Source: Cryptomeria japonica
Taxonomy: Eukaryota > Streptophyta > Pinopsida > Cupressales > Cupressaceae
Assembly: GCF_030272615.1 (NCBI RefSeq)
Contig: NC_081413.1
Coordinates: 99,790,239-99,854,238 of the forward strand
Reading direction: 5' to 3'
Length of the DNA stretch: 64,000 nt
Below the pieces are notes generated by a model. That model made no database searches and had not been told where the DNA came from. It saw nothing but the letters and a program-made list of their open reading frames with translations. This document shows, in pieces, positions 1 through 11,840 of the stretch; positions within the stretch are counted from its first letter, which is position 1, and every line of letters starts with the position of its first letter. The position numbers were made by a program, and so were the translations under genes.

Positions 1-1772
1 TTCCCTTTTCTCAGGTCTTTCTTTCCTCCTCGCGCCTCTAGGATGAGGATTGCCTTCACTTGCACTTCTGGGATGAGGATTGCCTTCACTTGCGCTTCTA
101 GGATGAGGATTGCCTTCACTTGCGCTTGCTCCTCCTTCTCCTGGCCTTTCCTCCAAAGTAAAAGTCATTGGTATGTTCTGTTCTCTCAACTTTTGATGTT
201 GTACATCTACCCATCTGCGAGTACATGACAAAACTGGAGCCATCAAAGCTTTTAAGTCCAAAACCTCAGGCTCGTTCCAATCTATCCTCACTGCTTTGTC
301 TTCTCGGTCATAAGATGATTGGAGATGTCTGCCACTGTCCTGAGCTTGATCGGCCACTCTGTAAACTTTGCATCTCCTGATGAAATCTAAAGGCAATCTG
401 GAATGCATCTTTCTTTTTACTTCTAGATCACTTGAGAGATTCATCCAAAAGTCCTCTACCTGAAATTCATGCCTGTACTTTCTACCAACTATCTCTTCTA
501 TATACCCATAAGGATCAAAATTCTCCCTCAAGGCAAAGAATGAAAATGAATATAAGGCCAACTCCCTTTCTGCATCATCCAAGGCTAGAGCATTAGGACA
601 TACCTCAACTGAATTCCCTAGTATGATAGGCACAGGAATCCAATTTCCATGCCTGTGTCTGAATGCCTTCGCATAAGCCGCCAACTGCCTAGTCACCTCA
701 AGTAGTACTATCCTGTTTGTCGGATATCTCGCCAACATATAGGGAGGTGAAGGACACCCATGAACTCTGATATATGTAAACTTTTGGAATTGGATGAACC
801 AAGCACCATACCTCTTTACAAGCTCTTGTGCATCTTGAGATAGCCGATTGTGAATCCCGCCTTGCAATATCCTGGTGATGTTCATCGTGAAGGTATCATT
901 GACTAACTTGTAGTCACTTCCAGGTGGATGATGCAAATGAACATAAGAGTCACAAACTCTGACTTCCCCGGGTCCTCTTCCGATCACTCCTCTGTGAGGT
1001 AGTCCTGCATATTCGAAACTCCTGATCAAGGCATATATGATGTACGAGCTCATGTGGAATGACTTGGTAGGCTTTAGTCTCCTTAACTGCACGTCCAAGC
1101 AATGGCTAATATTTCTAGCCCAATGAATTGTTCCTTTTCCTTGAACTATTACTTGGATGAAGTAGAACATCCACTTCTCAAAATAGAAGGCTTGAGGAGC
1201 CCCTGTAACTCGATTGAGTAAAGTTATCAAATCTCTGTATTCCTCCTGAAAGTCGATCCTATGTGGTGTGTTGGGAATCTTGCTCAGGCGAGGACGACTT
1301 TTGAGTAACCAATTCTTATTGATGATGTTTAAGCAAGAGTCTGGATCATCTTCATACATGGACCTGGCTCCTTCTAGGCTCTTGTAAATCATATCTTTAT
1401 GCTCTAGAAGATGGAGAGCCTCACTTATAGCCTCCTCTGAAAGGTAAGCCAAAGTGTTCCCTTCCTTGGACACGATTGATCTTGATTGTGGGTCATAATG
1501 GCGAGCACACTCGATCATCAGCTCATGGCACTGGACCGTTGGAGGGAAACCGACCGCCTTGATGATGCCACTTTCAATTATTCTCTTTGCGACAGGTGAT
1601 GGTTTTCCAATGTAAGGGCCTCTCGAAACTTCTTCACACTGAAGTTTCCCAAGTTGGTATCTACAATGTTGCTCCACTTTGACATGATCTTGGTCTCCAA
1701 TTCTTCATTCCTCTGATCTTCCTTCATGAGAGCTGGATGACTAGTGGATGTTCCTGCCTTTGGGGTCGCCAT
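1..1772 (-). pseudogene. Gag-like protein of unknown function, copy a (5' part, open at left edge)
   Basis: The frame starts at ATG 1772 (MATPKAG), 8 nt after the acceptor of the leader intron. A single missing base near 1619 shifts it; copies b and D keep the frame (FREAPYIGK in b). After the shift the minus strand stays open to base 1. Landmarks shared with copies b and D are SKWSN..DTNLGNF, a GFPP motif, ECARHYD, YRDLITLLNRV, a W-MFYF segment, GRGPGEVRV, and YGAWFIQF. Near the edge it becomes polar and holds three 10-residue repeats. I recall similar unnamed predicted proteins in conifer annotations but cannot verify this. No zinc knuckle, protease or polymerase motif is visible in this part. 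The role is unknown; gag-like is a working label based on its place in a retroelement-like unit. Confidence 0.6.
41..130 (-). repeat. In-frame 30-nt tandem repeat, three units
   Basis: Units 41-70, 71-100 and 101-130 differ at only a few bases. In the reading frame of copy a (minus strand) each unit encodes the 10 residues SASEGNPHPR. The exact multiple of three keeps the frame open, so copy number could vary without breaking the protein. Confidence 0.9.
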
Positions 1773-1780
1773 CTTGACAC

Positions 1781-1977
1781 CTACACAACATTTCATAATG
1801 AGCAATATATTTTACAACGTAGAAATATAGAGTAGAAAGGAAGATTTAAGCTTTTAATTAGGAAACTTCATGATAAATCTTTGAGTTATCATTTCCTAAT
1901 TAACTATGCAATTTCAAAAAAACTTGAAGTTCAAAATTCAAAATTTCAACATTGGGACAAGGATGATCACGCCATAC
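1781..1977 (-). other. Leader intron of copy a (predicted)
   Basis: On the minus strand a donor GGAG|GTATGG (GT at 1977) and an acceptor TGTAG ending at 1781 bracket an AT-rich stretch of 197 nt. The start codon follows 8 nt after the acceptor. Copies b and D have a donor and acceptor in the same relative place, and the internal sequence differs much more than the splice sites. This is inferred from motifs only. Confidence 0.55.
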
Positions 1978-2225
1978 CTCCACTTGAGAATTAATTCTAA
2001 GAAATGATGCAAAAATAGGAGAATTTGCTAGGCGAAAGATAGATCGAAGTCCTCCCTTTAGCAAAATGTACTTCCTCTAGTCTTCACAAGCATCAATTCC
2101 ACCACCTCTAGCCTCCAACAAAATTCGCTCCAACTAGACCAGTTTTCGCACTTCCTTCTTGCTCTTCCAAATCGCACTTGAAGTAATGAATGAATGATTG
2201 ATTAAAATTGCTCAAAACACCCCTA

Positions 2226-2234
2226 CTATATAGG
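2226..2234 (-). promoter_or_regulatory. TATA box of element a
   Basis: Minus strand CCTATATAG lies about 250 nt before the leader-intron donor. It is followed by repeated CATT units (CATTCATTCATT) that also follow the TATA of element b. The matched position in both copies supports a real promoter. Confidence 0.55.
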
Positions 2235-2559
2235 CGCTTACCACTTCATTTTCCATAGGCCGACTTGGTAAAATAGAACCCAAAATAAACAAAAATTAAT
2301 AAAAGAAGAAGGCCGACTTGACAAAATATTAAAATGATACCTCAAGCGCTCTATCTTTTAATTTTAATTTAATAATAATTAATTTCAAATGCCTCAATTA
2401 ATTAAAAAAAATCGATTTTCTAAGGCTCAAATTAATTATTAAATACCCATGCACGTTTATTAAATGCCAATTTAATTAAAACTTTTAAAATATTTCGAAG
2501 TTTTTAGCGAACTTGGCATCTAATGCGATTTGGAGGATATTAACGCCCAAGCATGGTAA

Positions 2560-4095
2560 CCTCGCTCTGGTCCCTTGGAGAGGGACAGGAGCACTCTTGC
2601 ATTTTAAACCTTGTATTCCTTGCTTTCACGTTCCAAACCTCATCCTTGGCATCCAAAATGGCATTGTTATTTGGAACTTTGAGGTTAATTCACTTGATCT
2701 TTAGAAGGAGTGTGCCTTAGGACATTTTCGCCTTGGACCCTTGGTGAGGGACAGAAGCGATTTTCTACTTTTGTCCTTGATCTTTATCTTTTAAATTGCC
2801 AATTCATGTTGTGGGGTAAGCAATGATCCCCATTGTTCATTCTATGCATGCTTAACTCGTTTCCTCAAGGCAAAATAGGCTCTCCCAAGATTTTCGCCCT
2901 AGTCCTCCAATGAAGGACAGGAGCGATTTTTGCATTTGAGCCTAGGATTGTCAATTTTTGGAAGCAATTCCTTTTTCACCATTTTTAAAAAAGGCATTTC
3001 TCATCTTGCACCACCTTGCCTTGACGTGATTTTGGAGGGAAATTGTTGATTTTATAAAAATCGCCCTAGTCCTTTGGTGAAGGACAGGAGCGTTCTTTAA
3101 TTCATTGTACAAACTCTTGATCACATCAACCTCCAATTACCTTCAAAGCATAAAACATCATTCCCCACTCCTTCTTGAGTCTTGGAAACAAAAAATAGCA
3201 TTTCAAAATGTTAGGCAAATAGGCATATGTGGGGATTTCGCCCTGGTCCCTTGGTGAGGGACAGGAGCGCTTTAGCCAATTGTCATCGAAATTTGTGGTC
3301 CTTGCAACTCCATTCCACCTTGAAGCACTTTAAGTATCATTCCAAACTTGTACCTTGGCCTGGATTCATCCCAATTTGGAGAAAAGAGATAGTCTTTTAG
3401 GTTTTTCGCCCTGGTCCCCTAGAGAGGGACAGGAGCGATTTTGCAATTATGAGCTTACTTGTGCTTTGCTAGCCTTCGAAATTACCTTCAATGGACCAAC
3501 CACGCCCTCTTTCATTCATTTCAAACATGAAACTTGCCTTATCTTTGCCAGAAATTTGCCTTTTTAGAAAATCGCTCTGGTCCTTCAGGGAGGGACAAGG
3601 GCGAATTTATCTTTTTTAGACAAAAGCTCCATCATTTCATTGCCTTTAATTAAGCCTGGATGCTCTAACATGTGTAATTCATCTTTCACCATGCCCTTGA
3701 CGTTTCAATTTGACCAATCAAGGCCAAGAATGACTCAAATAAGCCTTTTAGCCTTGGTCCTTCAGGGAGGGACAGGAGCGAATTTATCTTAATCCTTCAA
3801 ATTTCATCATTTTCAAACCTTCAAAATCCTTAAAATCATCAAGTCACGTCCAATTATCTCCCCTGGAGACCTTGCAAAAAACAATTTTAAAAAAGTCAGA
3901 GACAAATATGCACTAAATAACATTTTCGCCTTGGTCCCTGGGAGAGGGACAGGAGCGATTTCACCTTTCTAAGCTAAAATATCCACAATTTAGGTCTTCA
4001 ATCATTTCACAAGGCATAATTAGGTCATCTTCAAGGCCAGGAATCAGTTATCTTGAAAAAGTGGCATGGTCCTTCAAGGAGGGACAGGAGCACTT
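2560..4095 (-). repeat. Hairpin array 1 (10 cores)
   Basis: Ten short palindromic cores begin near 2560, 2726, 2892, 3059, 3236, 3404, 3570, 3747, 3924 and 4059 (plus strand). Intervals counted by hand are 166, 166, 167, 177, 168, 166, 177, 177 and 135. Each core has an outer arm TTCGCCC or TTCGCTC against GGAGCGA, and an inner arm GTCCCT against AGGGAC with a loop of about 5 nt. The roughly 135-nt stretches between cores are strongly diverged. In element sense the array lies between the head and the TATA box, that is, in putative U3. Arrays 2 and 3 use GACCC/GGGTC in the inner stem instead. Confidence 0.85.
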
Positions 4096-4439
4096 TCTCT
4101 GTTTTAGGCATCATCTTGCCTCCAAAATTTGATCAAAATTTACCTAGGCAAAAATGTACAATTTTATCTTCAAAATGCTAACACTTAGACAAAATTTGAA
4201 TTTTCCCAAAAGAACCCTGACTAGACCTAACCTGAGACATATCCGACTTCGTGACAGACTCACCCTACTTCAAAAATCTCAATCTTCGGGAGGATGCGTA
4301 ATAACTTTCAAAATTTGACTGGACTCGGCTAGAAAATATCCAAAAGAAACCCCTAAGGCTTAGCCCTAGCCCAAACAACTCACTCACTCAAAAACCCAGA
4401 AGCAGAGAGAAGAATAGGCAAAACAAAAGCAAAAAGAGG

Positions 4440-4482
4440 GGGTCCCCATTTTAATGGGGCGATGTGTGAAATGGTCACAACA
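4440..4482 (-). repeat. Head (putative LTR 5' terminus) of element a
   Basis: Minus strand begins TGTTGTGACCATTTC, followed by ATCGCCCC and a small palindrome of CCCCAT and ATGGGG around AATTAA-type bases, then GGGGACCCCC. Similar heads lie near 9769, 9795, 12112 and 32838. The match of four separate copies to the same start supports a true element end. Confidence 0.6.
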
Positions 4483-5424
4483 CCTCTGTAGACAGTCGAT
4501 GGTGAATCCCTCCTTGCAATGTCCTAGTGATATATATTGTGAAGGTGTCATTGACTAGCTTGTAGTAATTCCTTGGCAAATGATGTAGTTGAACATAAGC
4601 ATCACATGCTCTTATTTCTCCGGGTCCTCTCCCAACAATTCCTTTGTGTGGTAGCCCTGCATACTCAAAACTTCTTAATAAGGAATATATAACATATGAA
4701 CTCATGTGGAATGACTTAGTAGGGACTAGCCTCCTCAACTGCACGTCTCGATTGTTGCTAATGATTCTAGCCCAATTGAGCATTCCTTTTCCTTGGATGA
4801 TCACCTGAATAAAGAGGAACATCCACTTTTCGAAGAAGAAGGCCTAAGAAGCACCTATAACCCGATTGAGCATGGTTATCAAGTCCTTGATTCTTCTTGG
4901 AAATCAATTCTGTGTGGCGTATTGGGTATCTTGTTCAAGTGAGGCCTACTCTTGAGTAACTAATTCTTATTGATGAAGTTTAGACAAGTATCAAGATCAT
5001 CTTCGTAGATGGACTTAGCTCCTTCCAAGCTCTTGTAGATCACATCTCTCGGCTCCGGTAGATGAAAGGCTTCACTTATAGCTTCTTCTGATAGATATGC
5101 TAAGACAGTTCCATCCTCGACTACGATCGTCCTTGAATGTGAATCATAGTGCCGGGCACATTCAATCATCAGCTTGTGACATTTGACTGCGGGAGGGAAG
5201 CCTGCGACCTTGATGATGCCACTCTCAATTATCTTCTGAGCTATGGGTGATGGCTTGCCGATGTAGGGCGCTTCTCGAAACTTCCTCACATTGAAGTTCC
5301 CCAAGTTGGTGTCTCCGATATTGCTCCATTTGGACACGATCCTGGTCTCCAAATCATTGTTCTTTTGATCTTCTTTGATGAGAGCCTGTCGGGTAGTGGA
5401 TCCACTTGCCTTTGGGGTCATCAT
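4483..5424 (-). pseudogene. Gag-like protein, copy b (truncated by insertion)
   Basis: Starts at MMTPKASGST, 7 nt after the leader-intron acceptor. It is open for 154 codons (stop at 4960) and resumes in another frame from about 4822 to 4483. It shares SKWSNIGDTNLGNF, AGFPPAVKCHKL, ECARHYD and YLSEEAISEAF with copy a, and GRGPGEIRA plus TRTLQGGIHHRLS further on. The frame then ends at the inserted head of element a, and the last residues before the stop come from that head. Function unknown. It is a dead copy: at least one frameshift near 4900 and a missing C-terminal two thirds. Confidence 0.6.
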
Positions 5425-5431
5425 TTGATAC

Positions 5432-5672
5432 CTACAAAAAGAGGCTTAAGTTAGGTTTAAGTATAATACCCAAGATAGGAGATTTGAAACATTTAAAGAA
5501 ATGATTAGATTACAATTTGAAAATAAAGTGATAAACCCTTAAAATTATGAATTTTCAAATTCATATCACTTATGAATCAAACCAGATTTTTGAAGACTTA
5601 ACCTCAAAAATGATTGATATAGAAATTTGAATCAGATCTTCAATATACTTTCAAAAATCTGATTGTACATAC
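5432..5672 (-). other. Leader intron of copy b (predicted)
   Basis: Donor GAAG|GTATGT (GT at 5672) and acceptor TTTTTGTAG (ending 5432) bound 241 nt. The acceptor has a good T-rich tract, and the ATG follows 7 nt later. The layout matches copies a and D. Confidence 0.6.
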
Positions 5673-5910
5673 CTTCTCCTTGATTTCTAGCTATCAACTT
5701 GAAAAGATGGATAAAAAAATGAAGATTTGTGCTGGATGACAGGTCTTTGATTTGCACTTCAGGTTCGCCCTTGATGATTTAGCCTTTAATCAGCCTTCCT
5801 CAATCAGAAATTCGCCTATACCTGCTGCAATTCGCTCCTCTAATTCTGCTCCTCAAATTTGCATAGGAAAGAATACAAATGAATGAATGATGCTTCACAA
5901 ATCTCTTCCC

Positions 5911-5920
5911 CTTTATATGG
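5911..5920 (-). promoter_or_regulatory. TATA box of element b
   Basis: Minus strand CCATATAAAG about 240 nt before the leader-intron donor, followed by CATTCATTCATT as in element a. No gene lies between it and array 2 (5940-6497), which is AT-rich with no feature I recognise. Confidence 0.55.
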
Positions 5921-6497
5921 CGATTTCTCCATTTTGCCAATAGGCCGACTTGCATAAATAAAATAAAATACCGACTTGCATAAATAAAATAAAATAAAAA
6001 TGAAATCACTTCCAAGCTGGCCGACTTAGCTAAAAAAGATATAATTGGGCGCCAAAGAGTAGATTTTTCTTTTTTTAATTAATTTCAAAGCCCAAAGGTC
6101 AATTTAGCCAATTTTAACAATTGTTTAGTCAAGGCGTATTTGCTTTATTTATCAAACATAAGGCTTAATGAGTGATTTAAGATAAGAAAAATGTGCCTTG
6201 AAGAAATTCGATTGTGGATTCTTTAAAGAGACAAGGTAAACCTAGAAGATGTTAGAGTTTCTTCAAAATTTGATGAAGGCACACCTAGTTTTCATAGTCA
6301 ATAAAATGTTCATGGTGTGAGAAAGGCTTAAACCACCCCAAGGAGGCTTGCTTGAACATCTCACCTAGGTCCATTTACTTCATCTTTCAATACCTTCACA
6401 ATCTTGATTTTTCACTATTCCATGCTCTTGTCATCATGACCTTGCAACCTGCCTTTACCTAGTTGAAACAAGGTGAAAAAATAGGTATTTCAAAGGA

Positions 6498-9235
6498 TTT
6501 CGCCCTAGACCCTTTGGAAGGGTTGGGAGTGAAATTCATCCCTTAGCTCAAAATCCTCACTTCTTGCACCCACAACTTACTCAAATGCATGCTTGTGGCA
6601 ATCCTTAAGTCCAATCCACCTTGATCACTGTCCTGGCCTAGCACAAACTTGAAGGAAAAATGATATTTTGTGAATTTTGCTCTGGACCCTTTGGAAGGGT
6701 CAGGAGCGAAATTCAAGTTTTAGGCTTGATTCTTCATCTCCCTCACTTCAATTCATCTTGCAAGGTGAACATACATCACTCCTTGCCTAATCACGCCATA
6801 GGGATCAAGGCTTTGGCTTCACACAAGGAGAAAATAGGTGATTTAAAGAATTTTGCTCTGGACCCTTTGGAAGGGTCAGGAGTGAAATTCTTGACTAAGC
6901 TCAAATTCCATCATTTTATTGTTTCAAAATGCCTCCAAGACAAGCATATGCTAGCCTTCTCTTCTCCAAAGCCTAGGAATCCACAACTTGACCTTCATCA
7001 TGAGCAAATTAGGTGGAATTGAAAATTTCGCTCTGGACCCTTTGGAAGGGTCAAGAGCGAAATTCTTGACTAGCTTGTTTTCCTTCACCTAGGTCTATCC
7101 TTCTCACTTTGTTTCCCCTTGACTCCCTCATTTGGATCCATCTCTCAACCTGACAATATTTGCTTGACCTCAAAATGACTAGAAAGGAGAATTTCGCTCA
7201 AAATCATGGCCAGGGACAGGACCTATCTAGGATTTCGCCCTGGATCCTTGGGAAGGGTCAGGAGAGAAATCCTTTTCCTAGTCTAAAATCTACATTTCTG
7301 GTGGCCAAAACCCATTCCAGGACAATCCTAAGGACATTTCCGAACTTGGTCTAGGCTTGGCTTGGCACAAATTTTGGAAGATAGGATAGGTTTTAGGATT
7401 TTCGCTCTGGACCCTTTGGAAGGGTCAGGAGCGAAAATCTTGTTTTGTGCTTATTTCTTCATTCTTTCAACCTCAATCAACTTGAAAAGGCAAGGATACA
7501 CCTTCTCACTTCCATCCATGCCATAAAAACCAAAGACTTGACTTGCTTTGAAGGGAAAATAGGTGATTTTAAGAATTTCGCTCTGGACCCTTTGGAAGGG
7601 TCAGGAGCAAAATCCTAGTTTTTGTTCAATTCCTTCAAGTTTGAAGATCACCAAAAAGTCAAAGTCATGCCTAAAGACATCTCCCATCTTAATTTACCCT
7701 AGCCCATACTTGACTTAGCATAAAATTGAGAGAAAAGAGTGGTTTTGTGAAATTTCACCCTGGACCCTTTGGAAGGGTCAGGAGCGAAATTTCCCCCTCT
7801 AGTAAAAAATCTCCACCTTTTATTGCTTTAAATCATTCCTCAAGGCAAGAACATGTCCATCTTTCTTCCAACATGCCTTGGACACTAAGAACTTGGCCAA
7901 TCAAGTAAGAAAATGAGGTCCATGGAGATTTTTGCTCTGGACACTTTGGAAGGGTCAGGAGCGAAAATCATGTTCTAGGCTTGATATTTCATCTTTTCAA
8001 CTCCAATCTTCTCTAGAAGGAAAAAATACATCACTCTCCTTGCATCCACGCCATAAGAACCAAGGTCTTGACCTTATCTAAGGGGAAAATGGGTGTTTTC
8101 AAGAATTTCGCTCTGGACCCTTTGGAAGGGTTAGGAGTGAAATTCAAGTTTTAAGCTAAAATTCTTCATCTCCTCCACCCTTAGTCACTCCCTAAGGAAA
8201 AAAACATGCCAAACACTTCCCAACATGCCTTAGAAACTAAGAACTTGGTCTGAACAAGGAAGAAATTGAGGTCTATAGGGATTTTCGCTCTGGACCCTTT
8301 GGAAGGGTCAGGAGCGAAATCCATGCTCTTGGTTGGTCTCCCACTTCCGTCATCACCCCAAATCTCCTCTCAAAGACAAATGTGCATCAAAGCGTTCCCA
8401 TCACACCTCAGAAGTCAACAAAGTTGGTCATATCAAAGAGCAAAGTGGAGGAAAAGTGGATTTCGCTCTAGGCCCTTTGGAAGGGTTAGGAGCAAAATCC
8501 ATGTCTTAGGTCAAAATCTTCATCTTTTAATGTTTCCAACCACCTTTCAAGGCAAGAACATACCAATCCACCCTCACTTCATGCCTTAGAAACCAACGCC
8601 TATCCAAAACAAGGAAGGAAATGAGAGTTATAAGGATTTTCGCTCTTTACCCTTTAGAAGGGTCAGGAGCAAAATCCTCTTTCCAGGTTGATTTGGCACT
8701 TCATTCATTCAATCCTTCCTCAAAATTACTCAATTCAACTTCCTTCCACCCCAATCAAGGCAATCCACCATCAAAACTAGGTCCAGACAAGGCTAACCTA
8801 GGTCTCAAGGCAAAAAGGAAGGTCAAATGGAGGATTTCGCCTTGGACCCTTTGGAAGGGTCAGGAGCGAAATTCCTAGTTTGGGTTGATTTTCACTACTG
8901 CATCGCCTCAATTCACCTTTCAAAGGTGAGAACACATCAAAGTCTTTCCAATCATGCTTAGAAGTGAACAAAATTGCCATAACAAGGAGCAAAATAGAGG
9001 AAATGTGAATTTCACTCTGGACCCTTTGGAAGGGTCAGGAGTGAAATTCCTAGTTTGAGCACCTTTCTCACTTCCTTCCTCCTTTTCATGCTTTGGACAT
9101 AACTTCTCAATCCTCCTTCAATCATTACCAAGTGAATTTGCTCATCAAACTAGCATTTAGTTCAAGATTCTGTGAAGAAATATGGTCATACAAGAATTTC
9201 GCTCTCGACCCTTTGGAAGGGTCAGGAGCGAAATT
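6498..9235 (-). repeat. Hairpin array 2 (16 cores)
   Basis: Cores start near 6498, 6676, 6852, 7026, 7233, 7400, 7576, 7753, 7931, 8106, 8283, 8461, 8638, 8835, 9010 and 9197. Eleven of the fifteen intervals fall between 174 and 178. The core has outer arms TTTCGCTC and GAGCGAAA, a 2x2 mismatch (TG/AG), inner arms GACCCTT and AAGGGTC, and a 3-nt loop TGG: an almost complete 37-nt hairpin. Between cores only loose phrases recur (for example aaggcaagaacat, ccttagaaac), so the cores are far better preserved than the rest. Short open frames crossing the cores are by-products of the repeat, not genes. Confidence 0.9.
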
Positions 9236-9719
9236 CACCCTTAGGCTCAGATTTTGACTTCATCTCTCATATTTCTTCATCCAAACAAGTGTTTTGTCCT
9301 AGACTCAACCCTTGGTGCATATCCTTCCACATCCTTACCAATTTGCTCAACAATTCCTGAAATCGCCTCCTGAATCTTCCCTTTGCTACTGCCTCTGCCT
9401 AATCGACTCTGACTTGATGGAAGACCAGACTTTGACATGAAAACCAACAATCCTGTCCTACCCTGACTTGAGACTTTTATCTCTTCTACACAATTTATCC
9501 ATCTTCAATCTCCTGAAAGGTAAAACCCCTCTAAGATAACCCTAGGGTTCAAGGCAGACAACATATGAGTTCCCAAATCCAGGCTACACTCAACTTTGAA
9601 AGAAACCCTAGGGTGAGCTCTTTGACAAAAACCCTAATCTACCCAACCTAGGCGACCACTAACTCACTTAAAACACCTAGCAAGCAGAGAAAAAACCTAG
9701 CTAAGGGAAAGAAAAACTC

Positions 9720-9801
9720 AAGAAAAAGAGGGGGTCCCCATCCTGATGGGGCGATGTGTGAAATGGTCAGAAGAAGGCGATGTGTGAAATGGTCAAAAGA
9801 G
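9720..9801 (-). repeat. Duplicated head of element b
   Basis: The stretch GGCGATGTGTGAAATGGTCA occurs at 9750-9769 and again at 9776-9795, a 26-bp tandem step. On the minus strand each copy reads TGACCATTTCACACATCGCC, the head of the family. One copy could belong to b and the other to the surrounding element c, which would make this the insertion point of b in c. That reading is inference. Confidence 0.5.
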
Positions 9802-9829
9802 TACCTTAGCAAGGTACGTAGTCTCTTAG

Positions 9830-10100
9830 GTGATTCGCTCCTGTCCCTTTGGGAGGTACATGAGCGAATTTAGCAATTTGGCTCAAATTTTTCCTTCTCC
9901 ATTATTGAACTTTATTTCAATTCACTTTCAAAGACATGTATAAGTCAATTTCTCCTTCATCAAAGCTTTGGAGCATGAGTTTGATCCAAATTGGAAGCAA
10001 GAGGGAGGCTTTGGAAGAATTCGCTTTGATTTGAGAGCAATGTACATGGCTTAGGCTGAAAATTGCTCCTGTCCCTTTGAGAGGTACAGGAGCGAAATGC
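9830..10100 (-). repeat. Divergent hairpin cores of element c
   Basis: Two cores are clear. At about 9832-9866 the arms are TTCGCTC and GAGCGAA. At about 10066-10096 GCTCCTGT pairs exactly with ACAGGAGC around CCCTTTGAGAGG. The bases of the inner stem differ from arrays 1 and 2 but pairing is kept. A decayed third core may lie near 10215. Confidence 0.6.
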
Positions 10101-11400
10101 CAAATTCCTCATTCAATCTTTTCACTTGCCTTTACTTCATTGAATCCTACCTTAAGCATTTGAACCGTTTGAATGAGAAGACATATCCACTTGACCCTTG
10201 AGAATGCACAAAGAGGAATTTCGCTTGGATCTTAATGCCAGGGACCTGAATCTAATGAAATTCAGTCAGGTTGCTCTTGTTTGTATTTAGTGATCAGAAT
10301 AACCTCCTTTGCACTTCTCAACTTGATCAGTTTTTGAACACACCCCTTTGCAAACCATAACTTGGATTGGTTAAATTATATACTTGTCATCTTGGGTCTG
10401 ATTGACTGTTTGTAGGTCTGATTTTGAGCATCTATTTGTTCTATTGTTGGAGTTGTCTCTCAATCTGCACTATTTGATGTTTAAAATGAATAACCTATTC
10501 TCCTTATCCTAGCTAAACATCAAATCAGAACTTGGAAATTCTCATTAATGTCTGATCTTTGCTCAAACTTGCTTTTGTTGCTCCATATCTGACGATACAA
10601 TGAAATTCCTGCCCTTTTGCTTTTACCTGCAAGACAAACAATAAGATATCAAACATTATAAAGTACATATTATCCTTATCTGTCCTCTTTCTATATGAAT
10701 AAAAGAGATCTAATTTGAATGAATTGAGTTCTTCTGCTTCTAATCAGACCCGATTTTTAACCCTGCATCAGTCAAATCATATCCCTTACCTCTGATTTTT
10801 TGTGATTCTTCACTAAATCTGATCAAGAGGAGGATAATATCATTCAATAAATTCACTGTAATTGAAGAGATTCTGCTCTGTGGAATATGAATATGCTGCT
10901 TTTTGGAAGAGTCTGGGCTATTCAATGATATTATTTGCTGATGGATATGTCTCCCTTATACATGCGTTGGATATTAGGGTCTTTCTTGCTCTATCTCTAT
11001 CAAAGTGACACATCTGCACTCAAAGGCCAGCTCTTTATCCTTTTATTGCCACACCTTGCCTCATGGTTTAACGTGGATTGAAGGGGCTTAGGCATGTGCT
11101 GGGGATGGTGAGGTGGATGCTCTCTGCTTTAAAGAAACTTTTTCTTCACTCCAAAATTCCGGTGGGGCCATGCAATGCCAAAGACCCGAAAAAAAAGAAT
11201 TTACATTTTCAGCCAGTGGTTGGTGGGTCCCAACAATGATGTGGCAAAGACATGTGAAAACTTTTAAAATTTCCATCTCTGATTTTGTGGGGCCCAGCAT
11301 GAGAGTCCTTAAAAGACTTATTTAATTCCCCATTTTACAGTGTGTGGGGTCCAAAAAGGTGATGAGAGGAATGTGAGGGAAGTGGTAAGGGAAGCTGCTA

Positions 11401-11840
11401 CGGAGGGAGGGGTAGGGAGGTTTAGGATGTGGGAGGTATAAGGGGTAATTGAGGGTAGAAGATGATAAGGAAGGGTTTGGGTGGCAGTGTGTTAGTTAAA
11501 GGAAAAGGGTAGATGGTAGGGTGGAAAGAGTAGGTTAATAGGTGTGTGGTAGAGGTAAGCTAAGGGAAATAAAGGAAATAAGACTTATGGGATGTGGGTT
11601 AGAATAGGTGATTTTAGGGGAATAAAGGGGTAAAGGGGTAGGTAGTGTGGATGGTAGGTTAAAGGGAGTGTGAGATAGAAGGTATGAGGGGTAGGGGGAT
11701 GTTAGGATAGAATAGGGGTAGGGGTAAGGTGGAAAGGAAGTTAGTGAAGGGAGTTTAGGGTGTAAGATGGAAAGGGTAGGTTTAAGTTAAGTGAAGGGAG
11801 ATTTAGGATGGGATGGAGGTTATGGGGTGTAATGGTAGGA
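11401..11840. repeat. C-depleted, G-run-rich tract
   Basis: By hand count the plus strand has four C in 440 nt, while GGGG and GGTAGGG-like runs are frequent. The minus strand, which is the sense of element c, is correspondingly almost free of G. The tract is not a simple tandem repeat. It could form G-quadruplexes on the plus strand or R-loops when transcribed from the minus-strand promoter direction; neither is shown. Bases on both sides have normal composition. Confidence 0.8.

Larger units (their letters stand above)
1..4482 (-). mobile_element. Element a of the hairpin-array / gag-like family (runs off the left edge)
   Basis: On the minus strand this block reads: head at 4482 (TGTTGTGACC, then ATCGCC and a GGGGACCCCC run), hairpin array, TATA box at 2226-2234, leader intron, then a gag-like reading frame running off the window at base 1. 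It begins exactly where the frame of element b (4483-5424) is cut, so a appears inserted in b. The head looks like the 5' end of an LTR and the array then lies in U3, but no primer binding site, reverse transcriptase or second LTR is visible. Classing it as an LTR-type element is inference; the order of parts is seen directly. Confidence 0.6.
4483..9795 (-). mobile_element. Element b of the same family, interrupted by element a
   Basis: Minus strand order: duplicated head (9720-9801), hairpin array 2 (9235-6498), AT-rich stretch, TATA box (5911-5920), leader intron (5672-5432), gag-like frame (5424-4483). The frame is cut at 4483 by the head of element a. The bases next to the junction are CCTCT (4483-4487), the candidate target duplication; its partner would lie outside the window. 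Confidence 0.6.

Noticed and set aside
7160-8992. Several small frames containing FALDPLEGSGAK or SPWTLWKGQE peptides
   Set aside because: They are simply translations of the repeated hairpin core in different frames and have no independent coding evidence.
2560-9235. CRISPR-like array (short repeats with regular spacing)
   Set aside because: The sequence is plant nuclear DNA; the spacers are 130-140 nt and share ancestry, and the cores lie in retroelement-like upstream regions.
9538-9640. Telomere-like ACCCTAGGG / AACCCTA words
   Set aside because: Only isolated words, not tandem TTTAGGG units.
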